Origin: Tetraselmis striata
Taxonomy: Eukaryota; Chlorophyta; Chlorodendrophyceae; Chlorodendrales; Chlorodendraceae
Reading direction: 5' to 3'
Assembly (NCBI GenBank): GCA_006384855.1
Contig: VCJN01000881.1
Location: 23,156 to 87,155 of the forward strand
DNA length: 64,000 nt
In this document: positions 28,140 through 41,187 of the stretch, piece after piece
Layout of the letters: each line of letters opens with the position of its first letter
How positions within the stretch are numbered: position 1 is the first letter of the stretch
The notes under the pieces: model-generated
Seen by the model: the letters and a program-made list of their open reading frames with translations, nothing else
Database searches by the model: none
Told to the model about the DNA's origin: nothing
Translations under genes and position numbers: made by a program

Positions 28140-29596
28140 AGGAAGTACTCGCCAGTCGACCTGGCGGCTGTCGTCAACCAGCACAACCTGCGCCATGGCG
28201 TGCACGCGCCGGAACGTGCGCGCTGCGCGACCGCTGCCTGTTCTGCGCTCGCAGTACTCCCTTGTGTAAGCGGAACATAATCTGTGCTGGAGGGGGTTGA
28301 CCGGCCACCCCGCGCTGCTCCCCCCCCCCCCCCCCGCGAGTAGGGCAAGTCACAGCGGGGGGGCTGCTGGAGCGCGTGCACGTGCCGGATGGCCGCGCGC
28401 CGCACTTCTGCCCATACATCGGCCACCCGCGGTGCCCCAATCAAGTCTCCTTCGCGGCGGTCAAAGCCGCGGCGATGCAGGCCGCGAAGGCGGGGGGCAA
28501 CGCGCGCGGCAAACCCGCCACCCAAGCGGCGGGAAACAAGGGGTGGCTGACGATGCCTCCGCCTCCGGTGGCGCCGGTCTCTGTGCCCGTGGAAGCCCCC
28601 AAGCCCCCGGCCCCCGCGCCGGCCCCAGCCGACCAGCCCAAGGCTGAGGCGGAGGACGGCCCGGCCAAGGGGCCAGGCGACACAAAGACGCCGCCGGCGA
28701 AGAAACTAAAGGGGGCGGCCGCCGAGAGCGCCACGCCCGCGCCCACTTCAGCGGCGCGTGCCGCTGCGTCCGCGCCCCCCAAGCCGCAGGAGGTGGTGAT
28801 GCTGAAGCAGACGCCGCGCGAGCAGCAGGAGCGCTTCCTGGCCGCGGTGTCCAAGCTGGTGGAGGCGCCCGTGACGGCGCCGCTCCTCTCCACCAACGGC
28901 CCGGCGTTGGACGTCAAGCGGCTGTTCATGGAGAGCATGGCCCGCGGGGGCGCGCCCGGCCTGGAGCGCAGCCATGGCTGGGAGCAGCTCTGCCTCAACG
29001 TGTATGGGCACAGCGGCGTCACGGCCGCCGCGCGCGCCTTCTACCTGCAGTGGCTGGCGCCGCTGGAGGCCGTGCTGCCGAGCAACCTGCGCGCCGCGCG
29101 CTGCACCGAGGCGCTGGACACCGTGGCGACGGGGCGTGCTGCCACGGCAGAGCTGGAGCGGCGACCGGGCGCGGAGGCTGCGGCGGCGCATGCTCGCCAG
29201 GCGCTGAGCGGGCTGCCGGAGGGGAGCGCGGGGAGGGACGCGCTGCGCGTGCTGCTTGCCGCGGCACGCGGGGCGCCCGCCGACATAGCGGCGCTGCCAC
29301 TCCCACCCTGGATGGACGACTTCAAGCTGGTGGGCGAGAGGCGCGGCAAGTCCGGCAAGTCCGCAAAGCGGCGGCGCGTGCCAGTCGGCCGCGGTGCCCT
29401 GGCCAACATGCCCGCTGAGCGGCTGGCGGCCGGCGCTGCGCTGCTCCTGTCCCGGCGCGCGCTGCGGAGCGGCCCGCCAGGCGTGGGGCAGCCGCCGCTG
29501 GAGCTGGGGCCGCCCGGTCCGCTGCAGGGCGCGGCAAAGCTATGGACGGTGGTTCCTGCCGGCGGTGGCGGCCACGGCAGGGGGAAGCGCAAGTGA
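28140..29596 (+). CDS. ARID/BRIGHT-like domain protein (host)
   Basis: The main exon is open from about 28376 to the stop at 29594-29596 (about 406 residues). It starts with a Cys/His-containing stretch (PHFCPYIGHPRCPNQ), a Pro/Ala-rich low-complexity linker, then residues ~155-235 with an ARID-like pattern: LDVKRLFMESMARGG, then HGWEQLCLNVYG and AAARAFYLQWLAPLE, as in helices 3-6 of ARID DNA-binding domains. The C-terminus is basic (GKSGKSAKRRRVPVGRG). Likely a nuclear DNA-binding or chromatin factor. An upstream exon around 28140-28260 (CALRDRCLFCARSTPLC in one frame) and a poly-C tract at 28320-28336 suggest an intron before the main exon. The true start is not found. Confidence 0.55.
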
Positions 29597-29599
29597 GCA

Positions 29600-30271
29600 G
29601 GCCAAGGTTTGGGGGGGGGGTGGGGGGCGGAGAGAGGGGGCGGGTGCGCTGCGCATGTAGCCTGTCCCGGAGAATGGGCGCTCGGTCATGTGCTCACAAT
29701 GCACGGCGGACCGCCATATGGGAAGACAGATGCAGCTTGTTTAATGAACATCGATTGGCAGCGGTTGCGCTGTTGGTACTGTGGATGTCATATGCTGTAG
29801 CAGATCTTCACCCATGAAGCAGTCAATGACAGTGGAAACGTGTGTGTGAGAGGGGATGGGGGGGGGGGGGGGGGGGGTGTTGCTCCTGGGCAGCACAGTC
29901 TTACATCCATAAATGCCACGATAATACCCCCCCTGTATGCCTGGCCAGCGCCTGCAGCCGCGCACACAGTTTGCTACAGCAACATCACAATGCCCAAATA
30001 TTGCTTAAGAAACGGACAAGGCGCGAGTGTGTGTCTGTGTGTGTGGGGGGTCTTTGCTGCCTACAACGAACTGCAGGCCGCAGCAATTCTCTTCGTTCTC
30101 ACACTCATGCTGAATATGTGAGACAATCACCGCAGAGCACAGTGTTGTTGCAGGCCTATGCAGGCCAATGATGACTGCAATGTGAAGCATTCCGGACTTA
30201 CGGGTAACTCTTATGTGAGTGTCAGCAGCTCGTGCGCATTGCGGAGTGTGGTTACTGGTAGGATACTAGGA

Positions 30272-30303
<32 letters not shown>

Positions 30304-31500
30304 GCCACTCCGGTGTTCTGCGGGAAGTTGAAGGGATTACTGGCCACTGCGCCGGTGCACTGCAACATACACGCTCATCAGCACCGCTCCCTCCTCATGA
30401 CGGGAATACATAGCTTGGAAAACGGAAAGAGTGAACGAGGTTGGAAACGATGTATTTGAACTTAACGTATCAATCTCTTCAATCTTTATGTTGGAAGAAC
30501 ATCTTCTGACTTTCTAGCATACACAAGTGTGTCACGGACGTGGATTGAAATGCATGCCTCTCTGCCCGGTACGTACGCTGTGATGCTACTGCAGTAGCCA
30601 CTAATATCTGGCACCAGCACAATCAGGGATATCCTGGCTTGTGAGTTTTACATTACCTCGCAACTGCCAAGGTAACGATGCCAGCCTGGCTGATCATCAT
30701 TCTAGCAGCACGCAGAAGCAGGTGCCATAAGCTCCCCGCTGTCAGCAATGTGTGCGCCTATGTTCACCTGCTGGTAGCGCGTGATGTATTATTCCTATAT
30801 TGGACACACACTACTTGCTACCTGCAGCAACACGCCTGGTCGCAGTAGTCCTGTACTCCTAAGTTGCCTCGCCTCATGAGATGCTCCGAAACCATACTTG
30901 CCGGCCGGCGCGGTGCAAGGAATATAATAATATATTCTTTTCGATGATCGATCGATGCCAAGGGATCATGAATTCGCGATCATGATTTCCATTGATATAA
31001 GGTTTGTACAATCCTTATATCTTAATGGAAATGTATAGTCGCTATATATATATGCTGGAGTGCACGGCGATACGAATGATATAGACACACTCATCACATA
31101 ATAAAGAAAATATAAACCGATGGTCGTTTTGTCTTAGCGTCATCGTCCTGACTGTCCCCTCTCATTATAATAAATATGCTTGTGAAAGTGACCGATATGT
31201 TGCACGATTTGCGCTGCGCTGTGCAGCGTGCAATACAAGTATGGACGTCCGCGTCGTCTGTAGCCACCTGCTGCCCTGGCTCTCACCAACATCGTCAGAT
31301 GAGTCAAGCACTAATCCTTACGATGTTGAGTAGTTACGCAGTAAAGCCCCCTGCCTGCCGCCCAAAGTAGTAGCGATATTAGCGATAGTAGTACTTTGCC
31401 TTCCCCCGAGTCTACCCATTAGTCACACAGACACACGGTACGGTGGTCGTGCCCAGCACTGTGCACCCCGCATCGACGTACTGGTAGCGGCAGAAGAATA
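29600..31500. other. Noncoding host interval
   Basis: I find no supportable gene. The stretch holds poly-G (29858-29877) and poly-C (30277-30303) tracts, a GT repeat near 30029, and an 18/20-nt inverted repeat at 30985-31032. Possibly 3' flank of the ARID-like gene and promoter of lipin. Confidence 0.4.
30985..31032. repeat. Inverted repeat/hairpin
   Basis: ATTTCCATTGATATAAGG (30985-31002) pairs with CCTTATATCTTAATGGAAAT (31013-31032), leaving a two-base bulge and a 10-nt loop. AT-rich, in noncoding DNA. Could be a small MITE remnant or structured RNA; no terminator context. Confidence 0.6.
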
Positions 31501-31911
31501 ATAATGCGCACAAGACCGACCCTCGCTCTCGCGGGCTCCATACACCTTCCAACCGCCACCAACACGCACACGCGGGCTGAACCAGTCGAGCGACGGTGCG
31601 CCACTCAATCATCCTCAATAGAAATGGAGGGCGAGGTATCGGTACCGATAGTGCCCCTTGCGCCCGGCACCCCGGCGCTCCCCGGCAGCAGCAGCGCTCC
31701 GCTCCCACAGGCGGCCAGCCGGCGGAGCACAATCTCGAACAAAATCCGGGTACGAGCCGAGCTCGAGCAGGGCGGGGAAAAAAGTGCTGAGTCGAGCCCG
31801 GGGGAAAGGGGCGGCTTGGTGTGCGGCTCATAGCCAGCCAGTTAGCCTGCCTTCCAGCTGCCGTTGCCTTGCCGCGCGAGTACCTGACAGCCGCTCCCTG
31901 CCGGCGCGCAG

Positions 31912-32129
31912 AGCGGGACCTATGCGGTCGGCAGCGCGGTCGGCAGCACGGTCGGCAGCACCCTCGGGCTGGCGGTGCCGCAGCTGGCGGGCGCGATCGA
32001 CATCATGGTGGTGCGGCAGCCCGACGGCAGCCTGAAGAGCTCCCCCTTCTACGGTGCGCCCTCCTCGCCCGGGCTGCCTTGGGTCGTCGCTGCGGGGCTG
32101 CCGACAGGATTTCCTGGCCGACGAAAAGG

Positions 32130-32169
<40 letters not shown>

Positions 32170-35100
32170 CGGAGGGGAGTCTTGACGTCTAGTCCCCCAA
32201 TCCGAGCCCGCGGAAGGCGCGGGTGCTGAGCCAATCGAGACACGCAGGCTGGACAATGACGCCCCCCCCCCCCCCCCCCCCCCCCTCTTGTTCGCCCGCT
32301 TTCCCCTTGCAGTTCGGTTCGGCAAGTACCAGGGCCTGCTGCGGCTCAGCGACAAGCGCGTCTCCATCGTCGTGAACGGTGCCCCCCCCCCACACTCCCC
32401 ATTATCCAGCCATGCCCTCACAAGCCTTCTTTAGCCGCCCCATACACCATTGGATTCTGCCAGGCAGCCGCACCCAGGCATGCCCCACCTCCCTACCCTC
32501 TCAGCCGGCCCCGCCCATGTAACCTGGCAGGCGCGGAGGCCGACTTTGGGATGTACCTCAGCCGCACCGGGGAGGCGTTTTTCGCCTCGGAGCTATCCGA
32601 CGATGACACTGGTGCGCCGCTTTGATCACTTGCATGGCCTGTGACATGCTCCTTGGCGTCCGCTTGCGCCCAGCTCACCCCCCCCCCCCCCCCCCCCCAA
32701 CCTCCTCTTCTTCTCGGGCCCTTGCCGGTGCAGAGGAGTCCACGGACAAGCGGCCGGCCAAGACTCCGGGGGAGATGGAGCTGGAGGGGGTGATGTCGCC
32801 GCCCAGCGGCTACTCCTCCGGGGAGGACACGGGGCAGTACATGCGCTACTCCGCCATGGAGCGCTACTTCTCTGCGGAGAGCGGCGCGTCGCCGGCGCCA
32901 GAGGCGGCGCGTCCGGAATTCAAGCCAGGCCCGCAGGGGCGCAGCAACCGGCCCACGAAGATGGGCCTCGTGTCGGTGGGCTTTGGCCGCTCTGGCAGCA
33001 GCTCGCTGGCGCGGCGCCGCAGCAGCGACCGGGGGCGGGGGCAGGGGCGGCCTGCAGGGGGACGGGTCAACGGCGACGCAGGGGCGCCTGTCACCCGGCC
33101 CGACTCCGCCCCGGCGGCGAGCGGCGCGGCGGGGGTCGCGAGTGAGCTGGTGGCGCAGGCGGCGGGCGAGGCAGGCGGCGGGGAGGAGGCGGGCGAGGCG
33201 GACACGTACTCAGAGGCGCTGGAGGAGTTTTCGGACGAGGCAGACGAGGAGGGGGAGGGGGCGGGCGGCGCGGCGCCGGCGCGGCTGCCGAGTCCGTTTG
33301 AGCAGGCGACCGCGCTGCCGGGGGAGGAGGCGGTGCCGCCGCCCGGGCTGCCGCTCGGCACCTCCCCGCCCAGCGGCTACCTCGGCGACATCGACGCCCC
33401 CTTGCGCCGGCAGCCGCCCTCTGCCGCTGCGACCCCCCCTCCCACCGCGACCCCCCCTCCCGCCGCAACCCCGCCTCCCCCCGGCACACCGCCGCCGCTG
33501 GGGTCGCCGGGGCCGCCGCTGTTTGGGAGCGCGCTGGAGCTGTCGCTGTGCGGGCACCTCTTCCGGCGCGACATGGACGGCGGTGAGGCGGCCGCGCTGT
33601 TTGACGCGCACCGCGTCGACGCGGACAGCTTCTGGGCGCAGGGCGCTGCGATGCTGGAGAGCGACAGCCTGGTGACCCCCCTCCCTATCGCCCCTGGAGG
33701 GCCCCACCACTCCCGCCATACCGACCTAAAGGCAAACCCGCTGTGGAGGCTCACCGCAATGTCAGTGCCGATGTGCCGCTTTTACATCAGTGAATGGGAA
33801 CAAGCCCCAGTAATGCCCTGCCATCGAGGTCACATCGGAACGGGCTGATACCGGGCATGTCAGGGCGCCCACACGGTGATACGAACACCATGAATAAGAA
33901 GCCGCCCAACATGTCGGGGGACAGGCACAGCAGGGCTACAGCGAATGTCTCTATGGGATGCGTGCCACCCCAATACGCGGCTGATTATGGTACCGCATGT
34001 AGGCGCTGTTTTGGGTCCGCCGGCGCCCGTAGCGCGGCCGGTTGCAGTACAGGCCCACGGGCACAGAACCGCCTGGAACTAGGGCCGGGGTTTAGGGAAT
34101 GCTCGACAACAGACACCCTCCCGGAAGCAGATTCTACGGCAACATCCGAATGGCGGTCTGTCTTCTGTCGACTTTCGGTGTTGCCGTTGATTCAAGTCCG
34201 GCAATACCATTCACCGTATGGTTCGTGACATGTCTGCAGCCCTGCCGCCCCCAAGAGGTGTGGCTTGTGCTGTGCCTACGCGTGCTGTGCTGTGCTGAGC
34301 CGGGCTGGGCGGCGCGGGTGCTGCAGGTGGTGCGGGTGGAGGGGGTGATGTACCCCTGGGCGGCAGCGGCGCCGATGGTGCTGGGCCGGCTGGCGTTTGG
34401 GGACAGCGGCGGGCGCTGGGAGGCGCTCATCCGGCGCGGCGCCGCCATCCCGGTGCCTGGCGGGGGCAGCGCCGCGCCGCAGCCGCAGCCGCCGCCGGGC
34501 CCGACGACCCCGCTGGAGGAGCCCATGGCGGTGCCGGCGCCGGCTTCGCCCGGCGGTGGCGGCTGGCGGCTGTGGCCGTTTGGCTCGTGGAAGGGCGGCG
34601 CCACGCCGGCCCCGGCGGAGGCCAAGGCGAGCCACTCCGCGCCTGTGGCGGCGGACGCGAAGGCGGCAGTGGCGGCGGCGGCGGCGCGCGCGGGGCGGCG
34701 GCTGGGCAAGCGCTCGCTGGTGCCGAGCGGCGCGCAGCTGGAGTCGCTGGGGCTGGTGGAGGGGCAGAACGTGGTGGAGTTTGTGCTGCAGGCGCCGCTG
34801 TTTGGGGAGCACCGGCTGCGCGCGTACATGCACCTGCTGCGCTGGAACTCGTGGCTGGTCATCAGCGATGTGGACGGCACCATCACGCGCAGCGACGTGC
34901 TGGGTCACCTGCTGCCGCCGATGGGGCTGGACTGGAGCCACGCGGGCGTGGCGCGCCTGCTGAGCGACATCGACGCCAACGGCTACGCAATCATGTTCCT
35001 CAGCAGCCGCGCCATCGCGCAGGCCTCCCTCACGCGCGACTACCTGCACTCCCTCACGCAGGACGGCCACAAGCTGCCCGTGGGCCCCGTCGTCATCTCG

Positions 35101-35508
35101 CCCGACGGCCTCATCCCCAGCCTGTACCGCGAGATGGTGGTGCGCCGGCCGCACGAGTTCAAGATCGCCACGCTGCAGTCCATCCGCAACCTGTTCCCGC
35201 CCTTCTGGAACCCCTTTTTCGCCGGCTTCGGCAACCGCGGCACGGACGAGATCTCGTACAAGGCGGTCGGCATCCCGCCCGGCAAGGTGTTCACCATCAA
35301 CCCGCGCGGCGAGATCCGGCGCTCCACCGGCGCGGTCGTCGGCTCGCTGCTCGGCAGTCTCGCCGGCATCAACACCCTCGTCAACGAGGTCTTCCCGCCG
35401 CAGGTCGCCTCCAAGGGCGAGTCGGTGCGCACCGAGTTCAACGACGCCGCCTTCTGGCGCCCGCCCATCCTCGCCGCCCACATGATCGACTCGGACGACG
35501 AGGGGTAG
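31912..35508 (+). CDS. PAH: Lipin-type phosphatidate phosphatase (PAH)
   Basis: Mg2+-dependent enzyme that turns phosphatidate into diacylglycerol for membrane and storage lipid synthesis; acts at the ER. Inferred exons: 31912-32053, 32313-32378, 32531-32611, 32734-33671, 34327-35508, all GT-AG. The N-LIP domain is spread over the first three (GAIDIMVVRQPDGSLKSSPFY, VRFGKYQGLLRLSDKRVSIV, ADFGMYLSRTGEAFF). Exon four is a long acidic/Pro-rich linker ending ELSLCGHLFRRDMDGGEA. Its join to exon five gives SLVVRVEGVMYPWAAAAP, as in plant PAH proteins. The C-LIP/LNS2 domain has catalytic SDVDGTITRSD (DxDxT), then MFLSSRAIAQAS and GFGNRGTDEISYKAVGIP. TAG stop; TGTAA signal near 35646. The first coding exon, holding the start and about ten residues, was not located. 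Confidence 0.92.
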
Positions 35509-35641
35509 CGCGCCGCCGCCGCCACAGCACAGCACAGCGCAGTACACCTGGAATAAATGGCGCCTCGCCGACATGCCAGCATGAGCCCGGAACCCCAACC
35601 TCGGCGGCGGCGCGCGCGCATGCGTAATATGTAGCCTAGTA

Positions 35642-35662
35642 CCAGTGTAACATGACTTACAC
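35642..35662. terminator. Convergent polyadenylation signals
   Basis: TGTAA at about 35646 on the + strand (lipin) and TTACA at about 35655 (TGTAA on the - strand, for the gene ending at 35712). UGUAA is the usual green-algal poly(A) signal. Confidence 0.65.
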
Positions 35663-35711
35663 GATGGGCCCGCCCGCCGCGCCTCCCCTCGTGTAGCCGC
35701 GCCCTGCCTGC

Positions 35712-37127
35712 TCAGGCCCAGCACAGCATGACCCCCGCAAACACGCTGCCCGCCACCAAGAAGCAACCCGCCACCACCAGCGATGCCGCCTGCGCCGAAT
35801 GCACCGCTGCGTCAGACAGCCGGGGCACGCAACAAGGAGAGGGGGTGTGGGGGGGCTGCCCTCTGCAGCAGTGTCGGTGTGGGTAGTAGAGAGGAGAGGA
35901 GAGGGGGGTAGGTGCCTGGTTGCGGCTGTCGAGCCTCAGTCGCCTCTGTATAAGGTCCTGTATGTGGGGTTGCCGGGGGGGGGGGGGGGGGGGGGGGGGG
36001 CATTGTCAGCGCGGTTGGCGATCATTGCTGCCCGCAGCCAGGCACTCGGCGGTGCATCCAATCAGGCCTTCGTGGCGGCGCTTCGTACCAGCAGCTTGTT
36101 TATCAGCGGCGCCAAGGCCACCGCCCTGCACGCCGAGGGCGGTAGCAGACAGAGGGCATCACGAGGGGCGACAGGCAGGCAGACCGGCGGGTGGCTCGCT
36201 CTGTGCATGCGGCGTGTAGGGCTGGCGTGAATCGCATTCGTGAGCATCAGCAACCGGTGGGCAGCGCTCACCCCGCAAGGCGCGGGATTTTTGTGACTTG
36301 ACTGCCCGCCCACGTGAGGGCGAAAGCCTCGGCCACCTTGCGGAAGGTCTCGCCAAACCCCATGCCTGGGCCGCAGGCATCCGAGTGCACCGTCAGGCCT
36401 CTGGTGCAGATCTGGGTGGGACGGGACTGTGACCTTCCCGGGTCCCCATCATGCGCACAAGGGTGGGTAGGTGGGGGGAGGGGGGGGGGAGTGGGGGGCA
36501 CCTTTGGGGACATCGGCAATCGTGGTGAAAAAGAGCAAGAAGGCGCATACGTAGTACAGGGTGTTGAGCAGGCCATACGCGATCACGCCCGACAGCCCCA
36601 GCTCCGCCAGCCTCTGCCTCAGGCTGCCCGCATGCAGCGCGATCCGCAGGTTCAGGTCAGCCCTCAGCCAGCCCGCAGACAACACACATCGCAGTCGCAG
36701 GGCCCTGGATGGCGGGCGAAATAGCTCGTCCGCCTGTATGCGCTTCACTGGACAGGGTACACCGGCATTGCGGCGCTTACCCGGGGGGCTTGTCCGGCTT
36801 CCCGCCGCCCCGCGTCGCGTCGCTCGCGCCATCGCCCGCTGTGTCGCGAGAGCTTGGCGTCATGCCATCCGGCCGACTCGGCCCGCTGCTGTCGGAAGAG
36901 GCCGAGCAAGCACCGGCCCACCGACGTCGGCACGCCGGGCGACGCTGTGCCGGAGGCAGTGCCACCGTAGGCTGCCTCGTGCGCTGCACGTGCCGGGCGG
37001 GGCCGCGCGACCGCACGCCCAGCGACAGCCGCGTCGAGGCCATTCCTGCGGGTGTACTTAGCCGCGTGGATGAGGATATCGCCTGCGACGCGCTGAACCC
37101 ACCAGGACTCCCCGGCAGCGATCCCAT
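35712..37127 (-). CDS. Plant/algal plastid-type membrane protein, five exons
   Basis: Inferred exons (- strand): 37127 (or start at 37043) to 36781, 36662-36502, 36365-36272, 36125-36089, 35789-35712; all junctions are GT-AG and keep frame. Exon one is Ser/Arg-rich without acidic runs (MASTRLSLGVRSRGPARHV), like a chloroplast transit peptide. The core is LAELGLSGVIAYGLLNTLYY, VCAFLLFF, GMGFGETFRKVAEAFALTWA, GSQVTKIPRLAGAVALAPL and a final hydrophobic segment AASLVVAGCFLVAGSVFAG. It resembles an uncharacterised membrane protein family of land plants with the LSGxxAYGLLNTxYY and WAGSQVTK signatures (from memory). The biochemical role is unknown. It is convergent with lipin. A poly-C tract lies in its last intron. 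Confidence 0.75.
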
Positions 37128-37129
37128 CC

Positions 37130-40100
37130 TGTGTAGAGCGAGTGCGCGTGGCTACCCGGCGCCCCTTGGTACTAACGCAACTGCCTTGATGACTTGCGCC
37201 GCAAGGTTGCTCGCTACTGATGCGGACATCAGTCGAGCGCGGTATCGTCCGCTGCCGGAGGTCCAGCAGTCCGCCCGCGCCCGGCGCGGTTGTTCTGCCT
37301 GCGTAGTGCGCTGGAAAGAGGGAGTAGCGACAGAAGGCCGGCTCCGAAACCAATTCCGCCACACTCTAGGACGGCGGCCGCGAGGTGGTATGTTGCGCTC
37401 CGAAACCATGGCGGCATGCAAGCTCGCGGCCTCACACAGAATTAGCACAGCATCAAGCCATCAATCACCAACTACAGCATGCAGCGCACTCAATTAGCGC
37501 AGCAACTGCGCGCCCAGCAGGCAGCACTGGAGCAGGCTGCATGCCGCCGCGGCCGGCGCCATTCGCAACGCTGCGGACGGGTCGTTGCGCCCCAGCAGCA
37601 TTCATTGCGGCGCCTTCTGATTTGCTGCATGCTGTAGCATTTGTTGCTCTATCACGAGAGTACAGTAATAAGAAGGATTCGGTATATGTATACGTGGTCA
37701 GGACTTTTGGTTTATTATTGTCTACATCTATACAACAAAGTTGTGCCGCAGCATGCGGCGGGCGCTGGTGATGGGCAGCACGCTGATTGGCGGGAAGTTA
37801 ACATGGCAGGCGGGCGGTACTTTTAGGTGTCCGCTAGCCATCCAGTAGCATCATGTCATCGTCACATCGCATCAGCACTCTGAGAAGCAGGCACACTAGC
37901 AGCATCAAGCTAATTCATATCTCTATAAATAGTCATCAGAAAGTCGCAAAGTAGTGCACCCTACTAACTTTGCGTCGTGTATTTGCACTGCGGTATTACG
38001 CACGCAGCAGGTATATATAAGCACTTACTATTTGCGAATAACTACTGCATGAATAATTGTATAAAGTATTGAACAGACATCTGCTTTACTCATACATTGT
38101 TGGCGAGCAGGAGCAATGTATGATGAATAGCAGGCAGCAAACCCCCTGCGACTATCGTGCAGCGAGCACCTGTGTCGTTCATGCAAGCAACATAACTGCA
38201 TGCATCATACATGTACACTAATACTCCAGCATCGAATCAAACTCGTCTAGATGGGAGGTGTACTTTATACATGTATACTGGCTTTTAAATATTGTGCTGA
38301 TTGACTATGCTGTCAGCAGCATATTGATGATGATATGTTTTGATGATACACTACTACATTGCAGGGCAGATTGATGATGGTATTTATATTGTAGTGTAAG
38401 CAATGAGGATTGATGTCCCCGCCGCCGTGATCATAATTTTTGAGTATGCTGTCGGCGCATTGTGGTGATAGTAATCAGTTCATTGCAGGTGAGCCAGATG
38501 TATTCGCTACTCACTGCAAGTAGAACCAAGCGACACGTGCATCATCATATGCATACTACTGACACTCATCATGGCGCAGATAGCATGATCGCGCACTCTA
38601 TCAAAGGGTAACACAAGATGCCGGCTTGTTCCAAGCGGTGCAAAATCTTTATTCTAGCTTGATCCAGCCCCGCCATACGGCCTGCATATGCTACACGCGA
38701 CACCGCCGATGCACCAATAATCCAATAGATGTGTAGGTTTCTTGGCTTCGCAAGCATGCGATATGTATTCATATCCGACATGCATGCATACATATTCAAT
38801 TCAAATGCAGAGCTCACATCATATACCTCGTACGATGATGATTATGGCAACTTCCTTGTTCGCAGCTGTATCCCTTGCCGGTTTCTCCCTGGCTCACATA
38901 AGATTGCAGCAACGCCTTTCATCATGCACTGGGGCAGCGAGCCCCCGCATGTCGGATTGCCCTCTGCCAGGGCTGACCATCCGGCGAGACAGGGGTCGAG
39001 GCAAGCGCCTGCTATGCGAAGGTTGAGGTCATCACGCGCATCTGGTGAATCACAGGTAACCAGCTCTGGTAGTGACCAGCAGCATCGTCGCGTGTTGTCA
39101 CCCCGGGATCTACGTGTGCCGATCCGCCCCTTGTCGCTCATTTGACGCTCTGGCGAGGGTGAGCCATGGGGTGCGTGGTACGGCGCCTACTCGTACACGC
39201 TCCCCCTCGCCCTGCGCCCATCGAAGCACCATCCACCGGGAAGCAGCATCCGCTCCTCACAGCTGGTCACTGCACGTGCTGGTGTACGCCTGAGAGCAGT
39301 TCCTCCCGTGTATGTGGCGATGACCCTAGCAGCAGCAGGTACCGCCGCATGTGTGCCGCGTCGAACTGTGCCTTCAGATGGAAGCACACAAGCGCGGAGG
39401 CAGACACGGACAGCAGCACAAAAAAGAGGGCGCGCCCATCCTCATCCACCTCGGGATGCAGGGCGCCGTCTCGATACAGCAATTTGAGTTATGAAGTTGC
39501 TGCACAGCCGACCCACCCAGACGCCGCCTTGAACCTCTCGTGGGACCGCGACACCGGGCATACCAGCCAAGTAACGACATACACCAAGCTTGACGTGAAG
39601 CAAGCTGCTGCTGTGCCCTTGCGGCTCAAACCCTCACCGTAAGAGGCCAAGCAGCGGTCGCCTGCTGCCATCAAGCTGACGTCCACTGCCTACATGTAGC
39701 AGAACGCTGCTATATGGTCCTGCTGCTGCTCGTAGAAACTTTTATTCGTTCGTGCCTGCTTGTGTCGTAGTCGTGTTCACATTATGTATTATTCCATATC
39801 ACACAATCAAACATCGGGCCCAGTATACCCGGTAGTAGGAATGCTGTCTCTAAAACATTGATTACATGCGCTAGCTACAACATTCAAGAAATCAATACAT
39901 ACAGACATCCAGACGGAAATCCTGTCTAAAATATCATGCTTTACCACCCGTAATAACTACAAAGAAAGATTTATTTAAACACTCATTTAATAAAACAGGC
40001 AGCGGTTCGTCGAAATACTTTTTTCTGTTCTTTTAAACTTTCATTCTCTGAATTTTCGTGGATTCCATCAGCAGGGAACATCCCTGTATGATGCTCTAGC

Positions 40101-40638
40101 GCATATCCCCGCATCATATTGGAAAGGTTGACAAACAGTACACAAATAGTAAAGGCTTGTTACTAAATAATACACAAGTTAAACAAATAATAAAGGCTTA
40201 TTACTAAATATTACACAAGTTACACCTCGTCCATTCCAGCATTTCTGCTTTCCGCATGCCTGGGTGCAAACCAGCACCTGCGGGTCTGAGGCCTTCACAC
40301 GTGTCACGTGGCACACTCCCATGCTCGACAGTAGCGCGCAGCAATGGCGCAATGTGGGCAACTAGAGTTGATGTACGGGCTCTATTATTACAGAAAACAT
40401 GGGTCTACAAGTAATTGCTTTCAAGACGATGCAACACTATGCCTCACAGACAAAAAGGACAAGAAAAGAAAAGAAAAGTGTCTGCATCATCTGCGGCATG
40501 ATACAGCAGTGGCTCTACAGTGGCATGCATACGATTTGTTACCGAGGCCGATATTGCCGTCCTTATATGTGCTTGCCGCTATTCATCACACGCTTGCACA
40601 TACATAATGTGGTAGTATTAGTAGGGGTGGTATTGGGG

Positions 40639-40678
<40 letters not shown>

Positions 40679-41180
40679 GGGGGGGGGGGGGGAGAGGGGG
40701 GGGGGGGGGAGGAGGGGGTGGTGGTGGTGGGGTGTGGGGAGGGGGGCGAAAGGGGGGCTGCTCCCATCCTGCATAGCTGCCTGGAGTTCTCCTAGCACAA
40801 GGGCATGAGCCAAGGGGAAAGTGCGACCTGTCAGCACGATCATGTATGCGCCTTGGTGCATTTTCAACAACAAATTCGCACATATACGTATCAATGGCAA
40901 GCGCTGCTGACAAACCACAAAGGACCAGTCCAATCCATTGTGGTGACATATACAGACGGGCTACTTCAGCACAGCAGTGAACCATCTGAAGTCAGTTGGT
41001 CGTTGAGGGACTGCCAAGCCTCACCATTGTGATCATCGCGCATGGCGCAGACCATCTTCCTATCTGCCTGTAGCCTACTTTGGATGCGCCTTGTCATTTT
41101 GCTCTATGTACCATCGAACAAAATCCTGTGAACATGCGGAACCAAGGGCGGTCAGCCCCACAGCGCAACCTTGATTGATG
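37130..41180. other. Long noncoding, AT-richer interval
   Basis: No convincing gene. Base composition falls between about 37.6 and 40.3 kb. It contains an imperfect tandem duplication (~51-bp unit) at 40145-40247, a GT repeat and poly-G tract at 40637-40695, and a short stretch at 39880-39930 that recurs at 44293-44350. Minus-strand frames at 39267-39686 have membrane-like hydrophobic runs (ALFFVLLSVSASALVCFHL) but no family match or clear splicing. Confidence 0.4.
40145..40247. repeat. Two-copy ~51-bp tandem repeat
   Basis: AAATA(G/A)TAAAGGCTT(G/A)TTACTAAATA(A/T)TACACAAGTTA occurs twice in direct tandem, AT-rich. Confidence 0.8.
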
Positions 41181-41187
41181 AGGGAGC

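Noticed and set aside
28441-29022. Minus-strand Ala/Gly-rich frame
   Set aside because: Shadow of the GC-rich ARID-like exon.
34276-35766. 496-residue minus-strand open frame
   Set aside because: It is antisense to the lipin C-terminal exon, Arg/His-rich without domains, and results from high third-position GC.
39267-39686. Minus-strand membrane protein gene
   Set aside because: Hydrophobic runs only; no family match, no clear splice structure or downstream signal.
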